Shown here: positions 7,858-16,477 of the stretch, piece by piece
Layout: the number at the start of each line of letters is the position of its first letter
Numbering within the stretch: position 1 is the first letter of the stretch
Assembly (NCBI RefSeq): GCF_000165835.1
Contig: NC_014640.1
Coordinates: 5,580,001 to 5,644,000, forward strand
Direction of reading: 5' to 3'
Length of the DNA: 64,000 nt
DNA from: Achromobacter xylosoxidans A8
GTDB taxonomy: Bacteria; Pseudomonadota; Gammaproteobacteria; Burkholderiales; Burkholderiaceae_B
Position numbers and translations under genes: made by a program
Notes under the pieces: generated by a model
What the model was told of the DNA's origin: nothing
Databases searched by the model: none
The model's input: the letters and a program-made list of their open reading frames with translations, nothing else

Positions 7858-9039
7858 ATGACTTGCATAAAGACGTTTCTGGAGTTCTCGCGGCGCGCAG
7901 CCATCGCGCTGCCGGCCGCCGCGCTGATGCTGGGCATGCACGCCGCCAGCGCGCAGGACGCGGTACGGATCGGGTCCATCCTGTCCGTGACCGGTCCCGC
8001 CGCCTTCCTCGGCGAAGACATGAAGGCCGGCATGGAAATGGCCATCGACGACATCAACGCCGCCGGCGGCATCGGCGGCAAGAAGGTCGAATGGGTGTTC
8101 TACGACGCCGAGAGCCAGACCGCCAAGGCGATCAACGCCACCAAGCGCCTGCTGTCCCAGGACAAGGTCGACATCATCGTCGGCGGCGGCAACATGAGCG
8201 GCATCGCCATGGCCATGGTGCCGATGGTCGACAAGGCCGCTACCCCCTTCATTTCCACCGAAGGCTCGATGCAGATCGTGATGCCGGTGGCGGAACGCAA
8301 GTACGTGTTCAAGAGCACCGTGGACGACGACCAGGTGATCGACCGGGTGCTGGACTACTTCGACAAGAAAGGCATCAAGCGCGCCGCCCTACTGGCCGAC
8401 AACAGCGGCTTCGGCCAGAGCGCCGTCGAGCAGATGAAGCGGCTGGCCGCCAAGCGCGGCATCGACATCACCTATGAATCCTTCAACCCCGCCGACACCG
8501 ACCTGACCCCGCAGCTCACGCGCATCAAGAACGCGTCGGTGCAGGCCATCATCTGCTGGACCGTGACCCCGGCCGGCGTGGTGTTCATCAAGCAGGCCCA
8601 GCAACTGGGCCTGGACAAGCTCACGCTGGTGCACAGCTACGGCTTCGTCGACCAGCGCTACATGAAACTGGCGGGCGACTCGGTCAAGGACCTGTTGCTG
8701 GTCAGCGTCAAGTTCCCGGTGGGCCAGGATCTGCCCGATGCCGACCCCATCAAGACCCGCATCGTGGACCTCAGCAAGCGCTTCGAGGCCCGCTACAAAC
8801 GCAAGCCCAACCAGTTCGTGGCCCAGACCTACGACGCCATGATGCTGGCCCGCGCCGCCCTGGAAAAAAGCGGCGGCGACAAGGAAAAGACCCGCGAACA
8901 GCTGACCGCCATCACCGGCTACCAGGGCGTGGGCGGGGTCTTCAATTTCTCGCCCCAGCGCCACTCCGGCCTGGACAAGGACGACATCGTCATGCTCGGC
9001 TACCGGGACGGTCAATTCCGGCTGGCCGACTACAAGTAA
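7858..9039 (+). CDS. ABC transporter substrate-binding protein, branched-chain amino acid type
   Basis: 393-residue periplasmic binding protein of the LivK/HAAT type. A Sec signal ends near ASAQDA (about residue 37). Then come VRIGSILSVTGPAAFLGEDM and NAAGGIGGKKVE, characteristic of the Peripla_BP_6 family. The start at 7858 was chosen because AGGAG lies at 7846-7850 and a clean signal peptide follows. Matching permease and ATPase genes lie further on, after two diiron genes, an unusual insertion. The ligand cannot be read from the sequence; it is probably the compound degraded by the enzymes of this locus. Confidence 0.93.
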   Translation: MTCIKTFLEFSRRAAIALPAAALMLGMHAASAQDAVRIGSILSVTGPAAFLGEDMKAGMEMAIDDINAAGGIGGKKVEWVFYDAESQTAKAINATKRLLSQDKVDIIVGGGNMSGIAMAMVPMVDKAATPFISTEGSMQIVMPVAERKYVFKSTVDDDQVIDRVLDYFDKKGIKRAALLADNSGFGQSAVEQMKRLAAKRGIDITYESFNPADTDLTPQLTRIKNASVQAIICWTVTPAGVVFIKQAQQLGLDKLTLVHSYGFVDQRYMKLAGDSVKDLLLVSVKFPVGQDLPDADPIKTRIVDLSKRFEARYKRKPNQFVAQTYDAMMLARAALEKSGGDKEKTREQLTAITGYQGVGGVFNFSPQRHSGLDKDDIVMLGYRDGQFRLADYK

Positions 9040-9103
9040 GCAGTCCATCTCCGCAACCTCCACTCACGCGCGCCGCCGGCGCGGCAAACCTGGGAGTGCA
9101 GTC

Positions 9104-10033
9104 ATGAACGTAGCAAGCGCCGAGCCGCGTACCATCCTGGACGATCCGGAAAGCATCTTTCCGCTGGACCTGGACACCCGGATCCCCAAGATCCGCGATC
9201 TCTACCACCTGGCGACGGTCAAGCAGTGGGACCCGCGCACTGACATCGATTGGCATTTGTTCGATGCCTCGCAGTACACGCCTGAACAGCGCTATGCGGC
9301 CCGACAGTACTGGAGCCGCCGCGCCTGGAGCGAGTACGGCGCCATTTCGGAAAGCCCTGCCTTGCAGATCCGCTTCTGCCACGACAAGTGCGAGCCCGAC
9401 CTGCGGCTGTTCTTCACCATCCGCTCGCAGGAAGAAAGCCGCCACGCGGAGGCCTGCTTTCGCATGGCCGAAGCCCTGGGCGGCTACATGGAGCAGCCGG
9501 CCCAGGCCGCGTACCAGGGTTCGGTCGCCACCCACGGCGTGCGCAAGATGGCGCTCGACCCCGAGGTGTCGGTCGAGGCGATCCTTGCGGCGCTGGTCTG
9601 CGCCGCCGAGGAAATCGCGTTCGACGTCTTTCGCCACCTGGTGGAGATCACTCGCGATCCCGTCGCCAAGCAGATCTGCGCCCGCATTATGCGCGACGAG
9701 GTGCGGCACTGCGCGTTCGGCTGGCGCTTCCTCGACCACCGCATTCCGCAGATGTCGCCCGCCGAGATCAAGGTGGTGGAGAACGCCGTGATCAACATGA
9801 TGGAAAAAGTCGAGCTCAACGGCTACCACAGCGCGTGGCTGGCGCCCGACAACCCGGCCTCGCGCGCCGAGATGGAGGTGGACCGGGTCACCTGGGAAGC
9901 CGGCCTGGGCTCCACGGTCGAGGAACTGGAGAAGCCCCTGTTCGTGGAAACGGTGCAGCGCGTGCGGCGCCAGATGGAGCCCTGGGGCGTGCACCTGCCC
10001 TTGCTGCATCACCCGAAGATCGGCGAATTCTGA
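9104..10033 (+). CDS. Ferritin-like diiron protein, intact metal ligands
   Basis: 309 residues with the four-helix carboxylate-bridged diiron pattern. E77 (RRAWSEY) is on the first helix, E111-x-x-H114 (EESRH) on the second, the acidic pair E169-E170 on the third, and E199-x-x-H202 (DEVRH) on the fourth. Proteins of this superfamily include oxygenases, N-oxygenases, desaturases and peroxide-linked oxidases; the substrate cannot be read. GGGAG precedes the ATG. It sits between the substrate-binding protein and the permeases of an ABC importer, and its neighbour is a diverged paralogue, suggesting a heteromeric enzyme acting early on the imported compound (inference). Confidence 0.85.
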   Translation: MNVASAEPRTILDDPESIFPLDLDTRIPKIRDLYHLATVKQWDPRTDIDWHLFDASQYTPEQRYAARQYWSRRAWSEYGAISESPALQIRFCHDKCEPDLRLFFTIRSQEESRHAEACFRMAEALGGYMEQPAQAAYQGSVATHGVRKMALDPEVSVEAILAALVCAAEEIAFDVFRHLVEITRDPVAKQICARIMRDEVRHCAFGWRFLDHRIPQMSPAEIKVVENAVINMMEKVELNGYHSAWLAPDNPASRAEMEVDRVTWEAGLGSTVEELEKPLFVETVQRVRRQMEPWGVHLPLLHHPKIGEF

Positions 10034-10048
10034 ATCCAAGGACCTGTC

Positions 10049-10954
10049 ATGAACGCAGCTACGACCAGAATTCCCGTTGAGCGCCGCTTCCCGCTGACGC
10101 TCAAGCAGTCCATCACCTCGATCCGCGAACTGTACGAAACCGGCAAGCAGCAGCGCTGGGCGCCCGAAACCGACATTCCCTGGGCCAGCTTCGACATCGG
10201 CGCGCTCGACGCCCGGACCCGTGACGCGGCCCGCCTGACCTGGAGCCGCCGCGCCTGGGTGGAATACGCGGGCTTGAGCGAAACGCCGGCACTGCTGGTG
10301 CGCCTGTGCCTGGAGAGCGGCCGCGAATCCGATCCCAAGTACTTCCTCACTGTGCGCAACACCGAGGAAGCCTGGCAGATCGAGTGCTTCCACCGCTACG
10401 CCACGCTGTTGGGCGGCTACCTGAACCGCCCGCCCAGCCCGCAGCAGGAAGCCATCTTCAACCAATGCCGGCACCGCCAGGTGCTGGACGCCGCCTGCCA
10501 TGCCGACGCCTTCTTCACCGCGCACGCGGCGGTCGAAGACGGACTGGAACTCGAACTGTTCCGGGCCTACCTGGAGAACGCCCGCGAGCCCGTGGCGCGC
10601 CGCATCCTGGAGCAGTGCGTGCAGGCCAAGGAACGCCACGCTACCTTCGGCTGGCTCTACGTCGCGGAACGCGCCGTCGCCTGGTCCGACGCCGACCGCA
10701 GCGCCGTGGCTGGGGCCGTGTCGGGCTATCTGAACGAGGTCGAACTGCGGGGCTATCACTGCCCCTGGCTGGCCGAACCCGATGGTCCCGAAAGCCAGGC
10801 CAACGCCCTGACGGCCGCGGCCGGCCTGGGCGCCGTATCCGCCGACAAGGAATACGAGATCCTGTGGTCGTACCTGGAAACGGTGACGCGGCGCCTGGCC
10901 GAATTCGGCGTCGAACTGCCGGGCATCGCGCTGGCTGCGCGCCGGCCCAACTGA
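10049..10954 (+). CDS. Ferritin-like paralogue with degraded diiron site
   Basis: 301 residues, clearly paralogous to the preceding gene along its length (SRRAW.EY, LGGY, DP/EP-VA, ERH-FGW blocks) but with missing ligands. E72 is kept and E107 is kept, but the second-helix His is Q110, the third-helix acidic pair reads D164-G165, and the fourth-helix ExxH reads K194-E-R-H197. It is therefore unlikely to assemble a normal diiron centre. AAGGA precedes the start, 15 bases after the first paralogue's stop. A structural or regulatory partner subunit is the simplest reading. A different metal site cannot be excluded. Confidence 0.85.
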   Translation: MNAATTRIPVERRFPLTLKQSITSIRELYETGKQQRWAPETDIPWASFDIGALDARTRDAARLTWSRRAWVEYAGLSETPALLVRLCLESGRESDPKYFLTVRNTEEAWQIECFHRYATLLGGYLNRPPSPQQEAIFNQCRHRQVLDAACHADAFFTAHAAVEDGLELELFRAYLENAREPVARRILEQCVQAKERHATFGWLYVAERAVAWSDADRSAVAGAVSGYLNEVELRGYHCPWLAEPDGPESQANALTAAAGLGAVSADKEYEILWSYLETVTRRLAEFGVELPGIALAARRPN

Positions 10955-10973
10955 GCCAGCACGGAACCCCGCC

Positions 10974-11858
10974 ATGGATATGTCCGCGCAAATCGTCCAA
11001 CTGCTGGTCGCCGGGATCACCACCGGCAGCATCTACGCCATCGTGGCGGTGGGGTTCAACGTCATTTTCAAGAGCACCGACGCCATCAACTTCGCCCAGG
11101 GCGAATGGGTCATGATGGGCGGCATGGTGGCGGCGGCCTGCTACGCGGTGGCCGAACTGCCGCTATGGCTGTCCTGTCTGGCGGCGGTAGCCCTGGTGGC
11201 CCTGGCGGGCGGCCTGTCCGAACGCCTGGTGATCCATCCGCTGAAGAAGCCCGCGCCGCTGCTGGTGACGCTGCTGAGCATCGGCCTGGCCATCTGCACC
11301 AAGAGCCTGGTGATGCTGGGGCTGGGCAAAACGCCCATGGGCTATCCCGCGTTTTCCGGCGACGCGCCCGTGCCGCTGGCGGGCGCGCAGATTCCGCCGC
11401 AGAGCTTCTGGGTGATGGGCGTGGCGCTGGTCTTCATGCTGGGGACGCACTTCTTCTTCGAGCGCACGCTGCTGGGCAAGACCCTGCGCGCCACGGCCAT
11501 CGACCGCGACGCCGCCGCCCTGGTCGGCATCAACGTGCGGCGTTCGGTGACGGTGGCCTTCGTGCTGGCGGCGCTGGCCGGCGGCATCGCCGGCGTGATC
11601 ATCGCGCCGCTGACCTTCACCTCCTATGACCACGGCACCATGCTCGGCTTCAAGGGCTTCAGCGCAGCCATGCTGGGCGGGCTGGGCAGCCTGCAGGGCG
11701 CCTTGCTCGGCGGCCTGCTGCTGGGCGTGATCGAGGCGCTGGGAGGCGGCCTGATTTCCTCGCAGTACAAGGATGCGCTGTCCTTCATCGTGCTGTTGCT
11801 GGTGCTGTTCTACCGTCCCCAGGGCTTGCTGGGCAAAGCCGAAATCAACAAGGTCTGA
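10974..11858 (+). CDS. ABC transporter permease, LivH type
   Basis: 294 residues, almost wholly hydrophobic, with the order of helices of branched-chain amino acid permease LivH: an N-terminal GITTGSIYAIVAVGFNVIF, then DAINFAQGEWVMMGG (about residues 40-54), and a C-terminal LGGLGSLQGALLGGLLLGV coupling region. It forms half of the inner-membrane channel of the importer in this locus. It follows the second ferritin-like gene by 19 bases and precedes the LivM-type gene by 11. Confidence 0.94.
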   Translation: MDMSAQIVQLLVAGITTGSIYAIVAVGFNVIFKSTDAINFAQGEWVMMGGMVAAACYAVAELPLWLSCLAAVALVALAGGLSERLVIHPLKKPAPLLVTLLSIGLAICTKSLVMLGLGKTPMGYPAFSGDAPVPLAGAQIPPQSFWVMGVALVFMLGTHFFFERTLLGKTLRATAIDRDAAALVGINVRRSVTVAFVLAALAGGIAGVIIAPLTFTSYDHGTMLGFKGFSAAMLGGLGSLQGALLGGLLLGVIEALGGGLISSQYKDALSFIVLLLVLFYRPQGLLGKAEINKV

Positions 11859-11869
11859 AGGGGGTGAAG

Positions 11870-12886
11870 ATGAAATCAGAAATCCACCCGCACGGGGACG
11901 GCGGACACCGCGACCTGCGCATCCTGCTGGCGCTGTGGGGCCTTTTCCTGCTGTTTCCGCTGGTGGCGCCGAACAGCTATGCCGTGGGCCTGGCGGTGAC
12001 GTTCAGCATCAACCTGATGCTGATCGCCAGCCTCAACCTGCTGATGGGCTACTGCGGGCAGATCTCCATGTGCCAGGCCGGCTTCTTCGGCCTGGGCGCC
12101 TATGTCAGCGGCGCCTTGTCGGCCAAGTACGGCGTTCCGGCGCTTGCCAGCATCCCGGCCGCGCTGGCGGTCGCAAGCACGGCGGCGCTGCTCATCGCCC
12201 TGCCCGTGCTGCGGCTGCGCGGACATTACCTGGCGATGGCCACGTTGGGATTCAACGCCATCCTGTCGGTGCTGTTCGTCGAGCTGGTGGACTTTACCGG
12301 CGGCCCCAACGGCCTGTCCGGGGTCGAGCCCATCACCGTCGCGGGCTACGCCTTCGATACCGACCGCCGCTTCTTCTACCTGGCCTGGGCTGCCGGCCTG
12401 TTGCTGATGTGGGGCTTCCTGAACCTGACCCGCTCGCGCATCGGCCGCGCCATGATCAGCGTGGCCGGCAGCGAGGTCGGCGCGGCCAGCCTCGGCATCA
12501 ATACCTATGCGCTGAAGGTGGCGATCTTCGTGCTCTGCGCCGCGGTGGCGGCCCTGGCGGGCACTTTCTACGTGCACTTCAACCAGTTCGCGTCGCCGGA
12601 GACCTTCAGCTTCTCGGCCTCGGTGCTGCTGCTGGTCATGGTCGCGGTCGGCGGCTGGGGCAAGTATTGGGGACCGCTGTTCGGCGCGCTGGTCTATACC
12701 GCCGTACCGGAATTGCTGCGCGCCTTCCATGACGTCGAACTGCTGCTGTTCGGGCTGGGCATGATCCTGGTCCTGATGTTCTTTCCGGGAGGACTGGCGG
12801 GAATGGCGCAGCGCTTGTGCCGGCGTCCCAGAAGCTTGCCGGCTACCCCGGTGGCGGCAACAAAGGGCAAGGTGCGCCATGGCTGA
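11870..12886 (+). CDS. ABC transporter permease, LivM type
   Basis: About 338 residues with multiple membrane segments and the LivM pattern: SINLMLIASLNLLMGYCGQISMCQ, GLGAYVSG, GLSGVEP and GGWGKYWGPLFGALVY. ATG at 11870 is preceded at about five bases by a run of G (11860-11864), so it is preferred over an in-frame GTG at 11864. It overlaps the next gene (ATPase) by eight bases. Second membrane subunit of the importer. Confidence 0.93.
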   Translation: MKSEIHPHGDGGHRDLRILLALWGLFLLFPLVAPNSYAVGLAVTFSINLMLIASLNLLMGYCGQISMCQAGFFGLGAYVSGALSAKYGVPALASIPAALAVASTAALLIALPVLRLRGHYLAMATLGFNAILSVLFVELVDFTGGPNGLSGVEPITVAGYAFDTDRRFFYLAWAAGLLLMWGFLNLTRSRIGRAMISVAGSEVGAASLGINTYALKVAIFVLCAAVAALAGTFYVHFNQFASPETFSFSASVLLLVMVAVGGWGKYWGPLFGALVYTAVPELLRAFHDVELLLFGLGMILVLMFFPGGLAGMAQRLCRRPRSLPATPVAATKGKVRHG

Positions 12887-13658
12887 TCACGATTTCCTGT
12901 CGGTGCGGGACCTGGGCATCAACTTCGGCGGACTGGCCGCGCTTGCCGACCTGTCCTTCGACCTGAAGCAAGGCCAGATCAAGGGCCTGATCGGCCCCAA
13001 CGGCGCGGGCAAGAGCACCTTGTTCAATATCGTCGCCGGCCTGCTGCATCCAGGGCGCGGCGAGGTGTGCTTTCGCGGCCGCCCGGTACGCGGCCTGCCG
13101 CCGCACCAGCGCGTCAGGCTGGGCATCGCCCGCACCTTCCAGAACCTGCAGATCTTCAAGGACCTGACGGTGCTGGAGAACGTCATGGTGGGTTGCCATG
13201 CGCGCTTCGGCTCCGGCCTGTGGGCCTGCATGCTGCGCACGCCCAGGCAGCGCCGTGACGAACGGCAGATGCGCGACATCGCGATGCAGCGGCTGGAGCA
13301 GCTGCACCTGGCCCGCCACGCCGACGTGCTGGCCGCGGACCTGAGCTTCGGCCAGGCCAAGATCCTCGAAATCGCGCGCGCCCTGGCCGCCGACCCCACC
13401 CTGCTGCTGCTGGACGAGCCCGTCGCCGGCGTGCCGCATGCCGAAGTGGCGCAGGTGGCGCAAGTCATCCGCGAAGTGAACGCCAGCGGGGTGACCGTGC
13501 TGCTGGTCGAGCACAACATGAGCTTCGTCATGCAGCTGTGCGACGACATCCTGGTGCTGAACTACGGCCGCAAGATCGCCGAAGGCCGGGCCGACGCGGT
13601 GCGCGCCGATCCCCTGGTGCTGCAGGCCTATCTCGGGGAGGACATGCCCGATGCTTGA
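12879..13658 (+). CDS. ABC transporter ATP-binding protein, LivG type
   Basis: 259 residues. Walker A is GPNGAGKST near 39-47, the signature is LSFGQAKILE, and Walker B is LLLLDEPVAGV. The IARTFQNLQIFKDLTVLENVMVG block is diagnostic of the LivG branch. It energises the importer together with the LivF-type gene that overlaps its end by eight bases. Confidence 0.95.
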   Translation: MADHDFLSVRDLGINFGGLAALADLSFDLKQGQIKGLIGPNGAGKSTLFNIVAGLLHPGRGEVCFRGRPVRGLPPHQRVRLGIARTFQNLQIFKDLTVLENVMVGCHARFGSGLWACMLRTPRQRRDERQMRDIAMQRLEQLHLARHADVLAADLSFGQAKILEIARALAADPTLLLLDEPVAGVPHAEVAQVAQVIREVNASGVTVLLVEHNMSFVMQLCDDILVLNYGRKIAEGRADAVRADPLVLQAYLGEDMPDA

Positions 13659-14364
13659 AATCACCAACCTGTGCGCCTCGTATGGCGCGGGCGACGTGCT
13701 GCGCGAAACCAGCCTGGAGATTCCCGCCGGGCAAATCGGCTGCCTGCTCGGCGCCAACGGCGCCGGCAAGACCACGGTCATGCGCAGCCTGAGCGGCCTG
13801 CTGCGGCCCCTGCGCGGCAGCGTCCGCTTCGAAGGCGAAGCGATCGAGGCGCTGACCCCGGACCGCATCGTCGACCGCGGCATCGTGCTGGTGCCGGAAG
13901 GCCGGCGCGTGTTCGCGCCCCTGTCGGTCAGCGAAAACCTGGAGATGGGCGGCTACAAGCTGCTGAAGCAGCGCCGCCAGACGGAGTTCCGCCGCAATCT
14001 CGACTTCGTCCTGGACCTGTTCCCGCGGCTCTCCGAACGCGCCCGCCAGCCCGCCGGAACGTTGTCGGGCGGCGAACAGCAGATGGTTGCGATAGGCCGG
14101 GCGCTGATGAGCAGCCCGCGCCTGCTGATGCTGGACGAACCCTCCATGGGCCTCGCGCCCCTGGTCGTGAAGGACATCTTCCTGTCGCTGCGGCGGCTCA
14201 AGCAGGAAGGGCTGACGCTGTTCATCGCCGAACAGAACGCCAGGCTGACCTTGAGCGCCGCGGACTACGGCTACGTGCTGCAGGAAGGCCGGGTGGCGTA
14301 TTCGGGCAGCGCCCAGGCGCTGCGCGACGATACACGGGTACAGGCTGCCTACCTGGGCGCCTGA
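13651..14364 (+). CDS. ABC transporter ATP-binding protein, LivF type
   Basis: 237 residues. Walker A is GANGAGKTT, followed by VPEGRRVFAPLSVSENLEMG, signature LSGGEQQMVAIGRAL, and Walker B LLMLDEPSMGL. This is the second ATPase of a HAAT importer. With the upstream SBP, LivH, LivM and LivG-type genes, all five subunits of one transporter are present. Confidence 0.95.
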   Translation: MLEITNLCASYGAGDVLRETSLEIPAGQIGCLLGANGAGKTTVMRSLSGLLRPLRGSVRFEGEAIEALTPDRIVDRGIVLVPEGRRVFAPLSVSENLEMGGYKLLKQRRQTEFRRNLDFVLDLFPRLSERARQPAGTLSGGEQQMVAIGRALMSSPRLLMLDEPSMGLAPLVVKDIFLSLRRLKQEGLTLFIAEQNARLTLSAADYGYVLQEGRVAYSGSAQALRDDTRVQAAYLGA

Positions 14365-14382
14365 CAGGAGACAGGTGAAGCG

Positions 14383-15255
14383 ATGACGTGTTCTTCCCAG
14401 GAGCAGGCGATCGATCCGGAGCAGGAAGCGCAGTACAACCTGCGCGCCCGGCATCCCGAACGCGAGGAAATCTACTTTACCTATGCGCGCCGCAGCGCGG
14501 ACACGCGTAGCCGGCCCGAGGCCCGCCTGGACCTGCGCTTCGGCCAGCGGGCTTCCAGCGTGCTGGACCTGTTCGTGCCCGACCATGTGCCGGCGCCGCC
14601 GCTGCTGGTCTTCATCCATGGCGGCTACTGGCGCGCCCTGGACAAGCACGGCTTTTCGTTCATCGCCGACGAGTACCTGGCGCGCGGCGTGGCGGTGGCG
14701 CTGCCCAACTACACGCTGGCGCCGCACGCCAGCGTCTCCGACATCGTCGACGAGGCCTGCACGGCCGTGTCCTGGCTGACCGCGCAGGGCGAGCGCCACG
14801 GCTACGACGCCAGCCGCATCGTCTTGTCCGGCCATTCCGCGGGCGGGCATATGGCCGCCAGGGCCTTGTGCCGCGACCTGGTTCCCGCCCTGGCCGGCCG
14901 GATACGCGGCTACGTCGGGCTGAGCGGGCTGTTCGATCTGGAGCCGCTGCTGCGCACTTCCATCAACCGCGATCTCCATATGAGCGTGTCGGAAGCCCGC
15001 AACCTGGGGCTGTACCAGCGCGCCGCGCTGTACGAAGTCCCCATGGTGTTCGCGGCCGGCGCCCTGGAAACCGAGGGCTTTCGCGGGCAGAGCCGGGATT
15101 TTTCACAGCATTGCGCCAGCCACGGCTACCAGGTCGAAAACCTGGTGGTGCCGCAACGCAACCATTTCGATCTGCTGACCGATTTCGCCGGCGGCGGCTA
15201 TCCGCTATTCAACAAGACGCTCGATCTGCTGCTGCCTGGCGCGGGCCGGGCCTGA
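14383..15255 (+). CDS. Alpha/beta hydrolase, arylformamidase (KynB)-like
   Basis: 290-residue alpha/beta-fold serine hydrolase. The N-terminal EAQYNLRARHPE and the oxyanion HGGYWRALDK motif (about 82-91) are those of kynurenine formamidase/carbamoyl- or formyl-amide hydrolases. The nucleophile elbow is GHSAGGH (Ser near 149), GALETEGF carries the probable acid region, and RNHFDLL the catalytic His. It would cleave an amide, formamide or ester in the pathway. There is no evidence that the substrate is formylkynurenine: kynureninase lies 45 kb away in a different unit. Confidence 0.85.
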   Translation: MTCSSQEQAIDPEQEAQYNLRARHPEREEIYFTYARRSADTRSRPEARLDLRFGQRASSVLDLFVPDHVPAPPLLVFIHGGYWRALDKHGFSFIADEYLARGVAVALPNYTLAPHASVSDIVDEACTAVSWLTAQGERHGYDASRIVLSGHSAGGHMAARALCRDLVPALAGRIRGYVGLSGLFDLEPLLRTSINRDLHMSVSEARNLGLYQRAALYEVPMVFAAGALETEGFRGQSRDFSQHCASHGYQVENLVVPQRNHFDLLTDFAGGGYPLFNKTLDLLLPGAGRA

Positions 15256-15274
15256 TCTTTCACGAGGAGTCCAC

Positions 15275-15667
15275 ATGGCAGGCCAACCACTCAATCCCGC
15301 GGGCGTCTGCGCCCCCCTGGGCCCCTATAGCCAGGGCGTGCTGACCGAAGGCGCCGGGCGCTGGCTGCACATCGCAGGCCAGGTGGGAGTATCGTCCGAG
15401 GGCGAGCTCGCAGCAGGCTTCGAAGCCCAGGCCCACGCTGCCTGGCGCAACATCCAGGCCATGCTGGAGGCCGCGGGGATGAATGCGGGCGACCTGGTCA
15501 AGGTCGTAACCTACATCACCGACGAAAGCCAGCTGCCGCTGCTCGGCCCCGTCAGGCTGGCCTATCTGGGCGAGGCCCGTCCCGCCGCGACCCTGGTCGT
15601 GGTGCGGGCCCTGGCGCGGCCGGAATGGCTGATCGAAGTGGAAGCGTCGGCGTACAAGCCTGCATGA
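15275..15667 (+). CDS. RidA family (YjgF/YER057c/UK114) protein
   Basis: 130 residues. It has the family N-terminal GPYSQGV and HIAGQVGVS, a conserved ARPAATLV with the imine-binding Arg, and a C-terminal IEVEASAY. RidA proteins hydrolyse reactive enamines/imines to ketones and ammonia. In a catabolic operon this points to an imine or enamine intermediate and hence a nitrogen-containing substrate, or to a related 2-aminomuconate-type deaminase step. GAGGAG precedes the ATG. Confidence 0.93.
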   Translation: MAGQPLNPAGVCAPLGPYSQGVLTEGAGRWLHIAGQVGVSSEGELAAGFEAQAHAAWRNIQAMLEAAGMNAGDLVKVVTYITDESQLPLLGPVRLAYLGEARPAATLVVVRALARPEWLIEVEASAYKPA

Positions 15668-15701
15668 CCCCCGCGGCGGCAACGCCCGAAGGAGAGTGAG
15701 C

Positions 15702-16463
15702 ATGTTCGAGGACCTACGCAACAAGCGGGCCCTGGTGACCGGCGCCTTCGGCGGACTGGGCGCGGAATTCGCGCGCACCCTGGCCGCCGCCGGCGCGCAC
15801 GTGGCCCTGGCCGGACGCAGGCTGCAGGCCGGCGAGCAACTGGCCGCGGAACTGGCCGCCGCGGACCGGCGCAGCTGCGCCATCGCGCTGGACGTGACCC
15901 AACCCGACAGCGTCGCAGGCTTGTTCGATGCCGCGTCCGAGAGACTGGACGGCGCCATCGACATCCTGGTCAACAACGCCGGCATCACCACTACCCGTCC
16001 GGCGCTGGAACATACCGAGGCCGATTGGAGCGACGTGATCGACGTCAACCTGAACGGCACCTGGCGCGTGGCGCAGGCTGCCGGCCGCCACATGCAGGCG
16101 CACGGCGGCGGCAGCATCATCAACATCGCCTCCATCCTGGGGCTGCGCGTGGCTCAACAGGTGCCTGCCTACGCCGCCTCCAAGGCCGCGCTGATCCAGC
16201 TGACGCAGGCCCTGGCGCTGGAATGGGCGCGCCACGGCATCCGCGTCAATGCGCTCGCGCCCGGCTATATCGAAACCGACCTGAACCGCGAATTTTTCGC
16301 CAGCGACGCGGGACAGGCGCTGATCCGGCGCGTGCCGCAGCGCCGGCTCGGACAGGCGCGGGAGCTGTCGGCCCCGCTGCTGCTGCTGGCTTCCGACGCC
16401 TCTTCCTTCATGACCGGTTCCGTCCTGGTCGTGGACGGCGGACATCTCATTTCCACGCTCTGA
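15702..16463 (+). CDS. SDR family oxidoreductase
   Basis: 253-residue classical short-chain dehydrogenase. TGAFGGLGAEF is the NAD(P)-binding glycine motif (about 13-23), NNAGITT follows, NIASILG carries the catalytic Ser, YAASKAAL the Tyr and Lys, and SVLVVDGGH closes the domain. GGAGAGTGAGC precedes the ATG at 15702, which is preferred over an in-frame GTG at 15696. It probably oxidises a hydroxy intermediate or hydroxyacyl-CoA in the pathway; the substrate is not readable. Confidence 0.92.
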   Translation: MFEDLRNKRALVTGAFGGLGAEFARTLAAAGAHVALAGRRLQAGEQLAAELAAADRRSCAIALDVTQPDSVAGLFDAASERLDGAIDILVNNAGITTTRPALEHTEADWSDVIDVNLNGTWRVAQAAGRHMQAHGGGSIINIASILGLRVAQQVPAYAASKAALIQLTQALALEWARHGIRVNALAPGYIETDLNREFFASDAGQALIRRVPQRRLGQARELSAPLLLLASDASSFMTGSVLVVDGGHLISTL

Positions 16464-16477
16464 CCCCGGGACGCAAC

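Noticed and set aside
14383..15255. Assignment of the hydrolase as kynurenine formamidase KynB
   Set aside because: The fold and HGGYW motif match the arylformamidase group, but the gene is embedded in an unrelated operon far from kynU. Only the broader label is safe.
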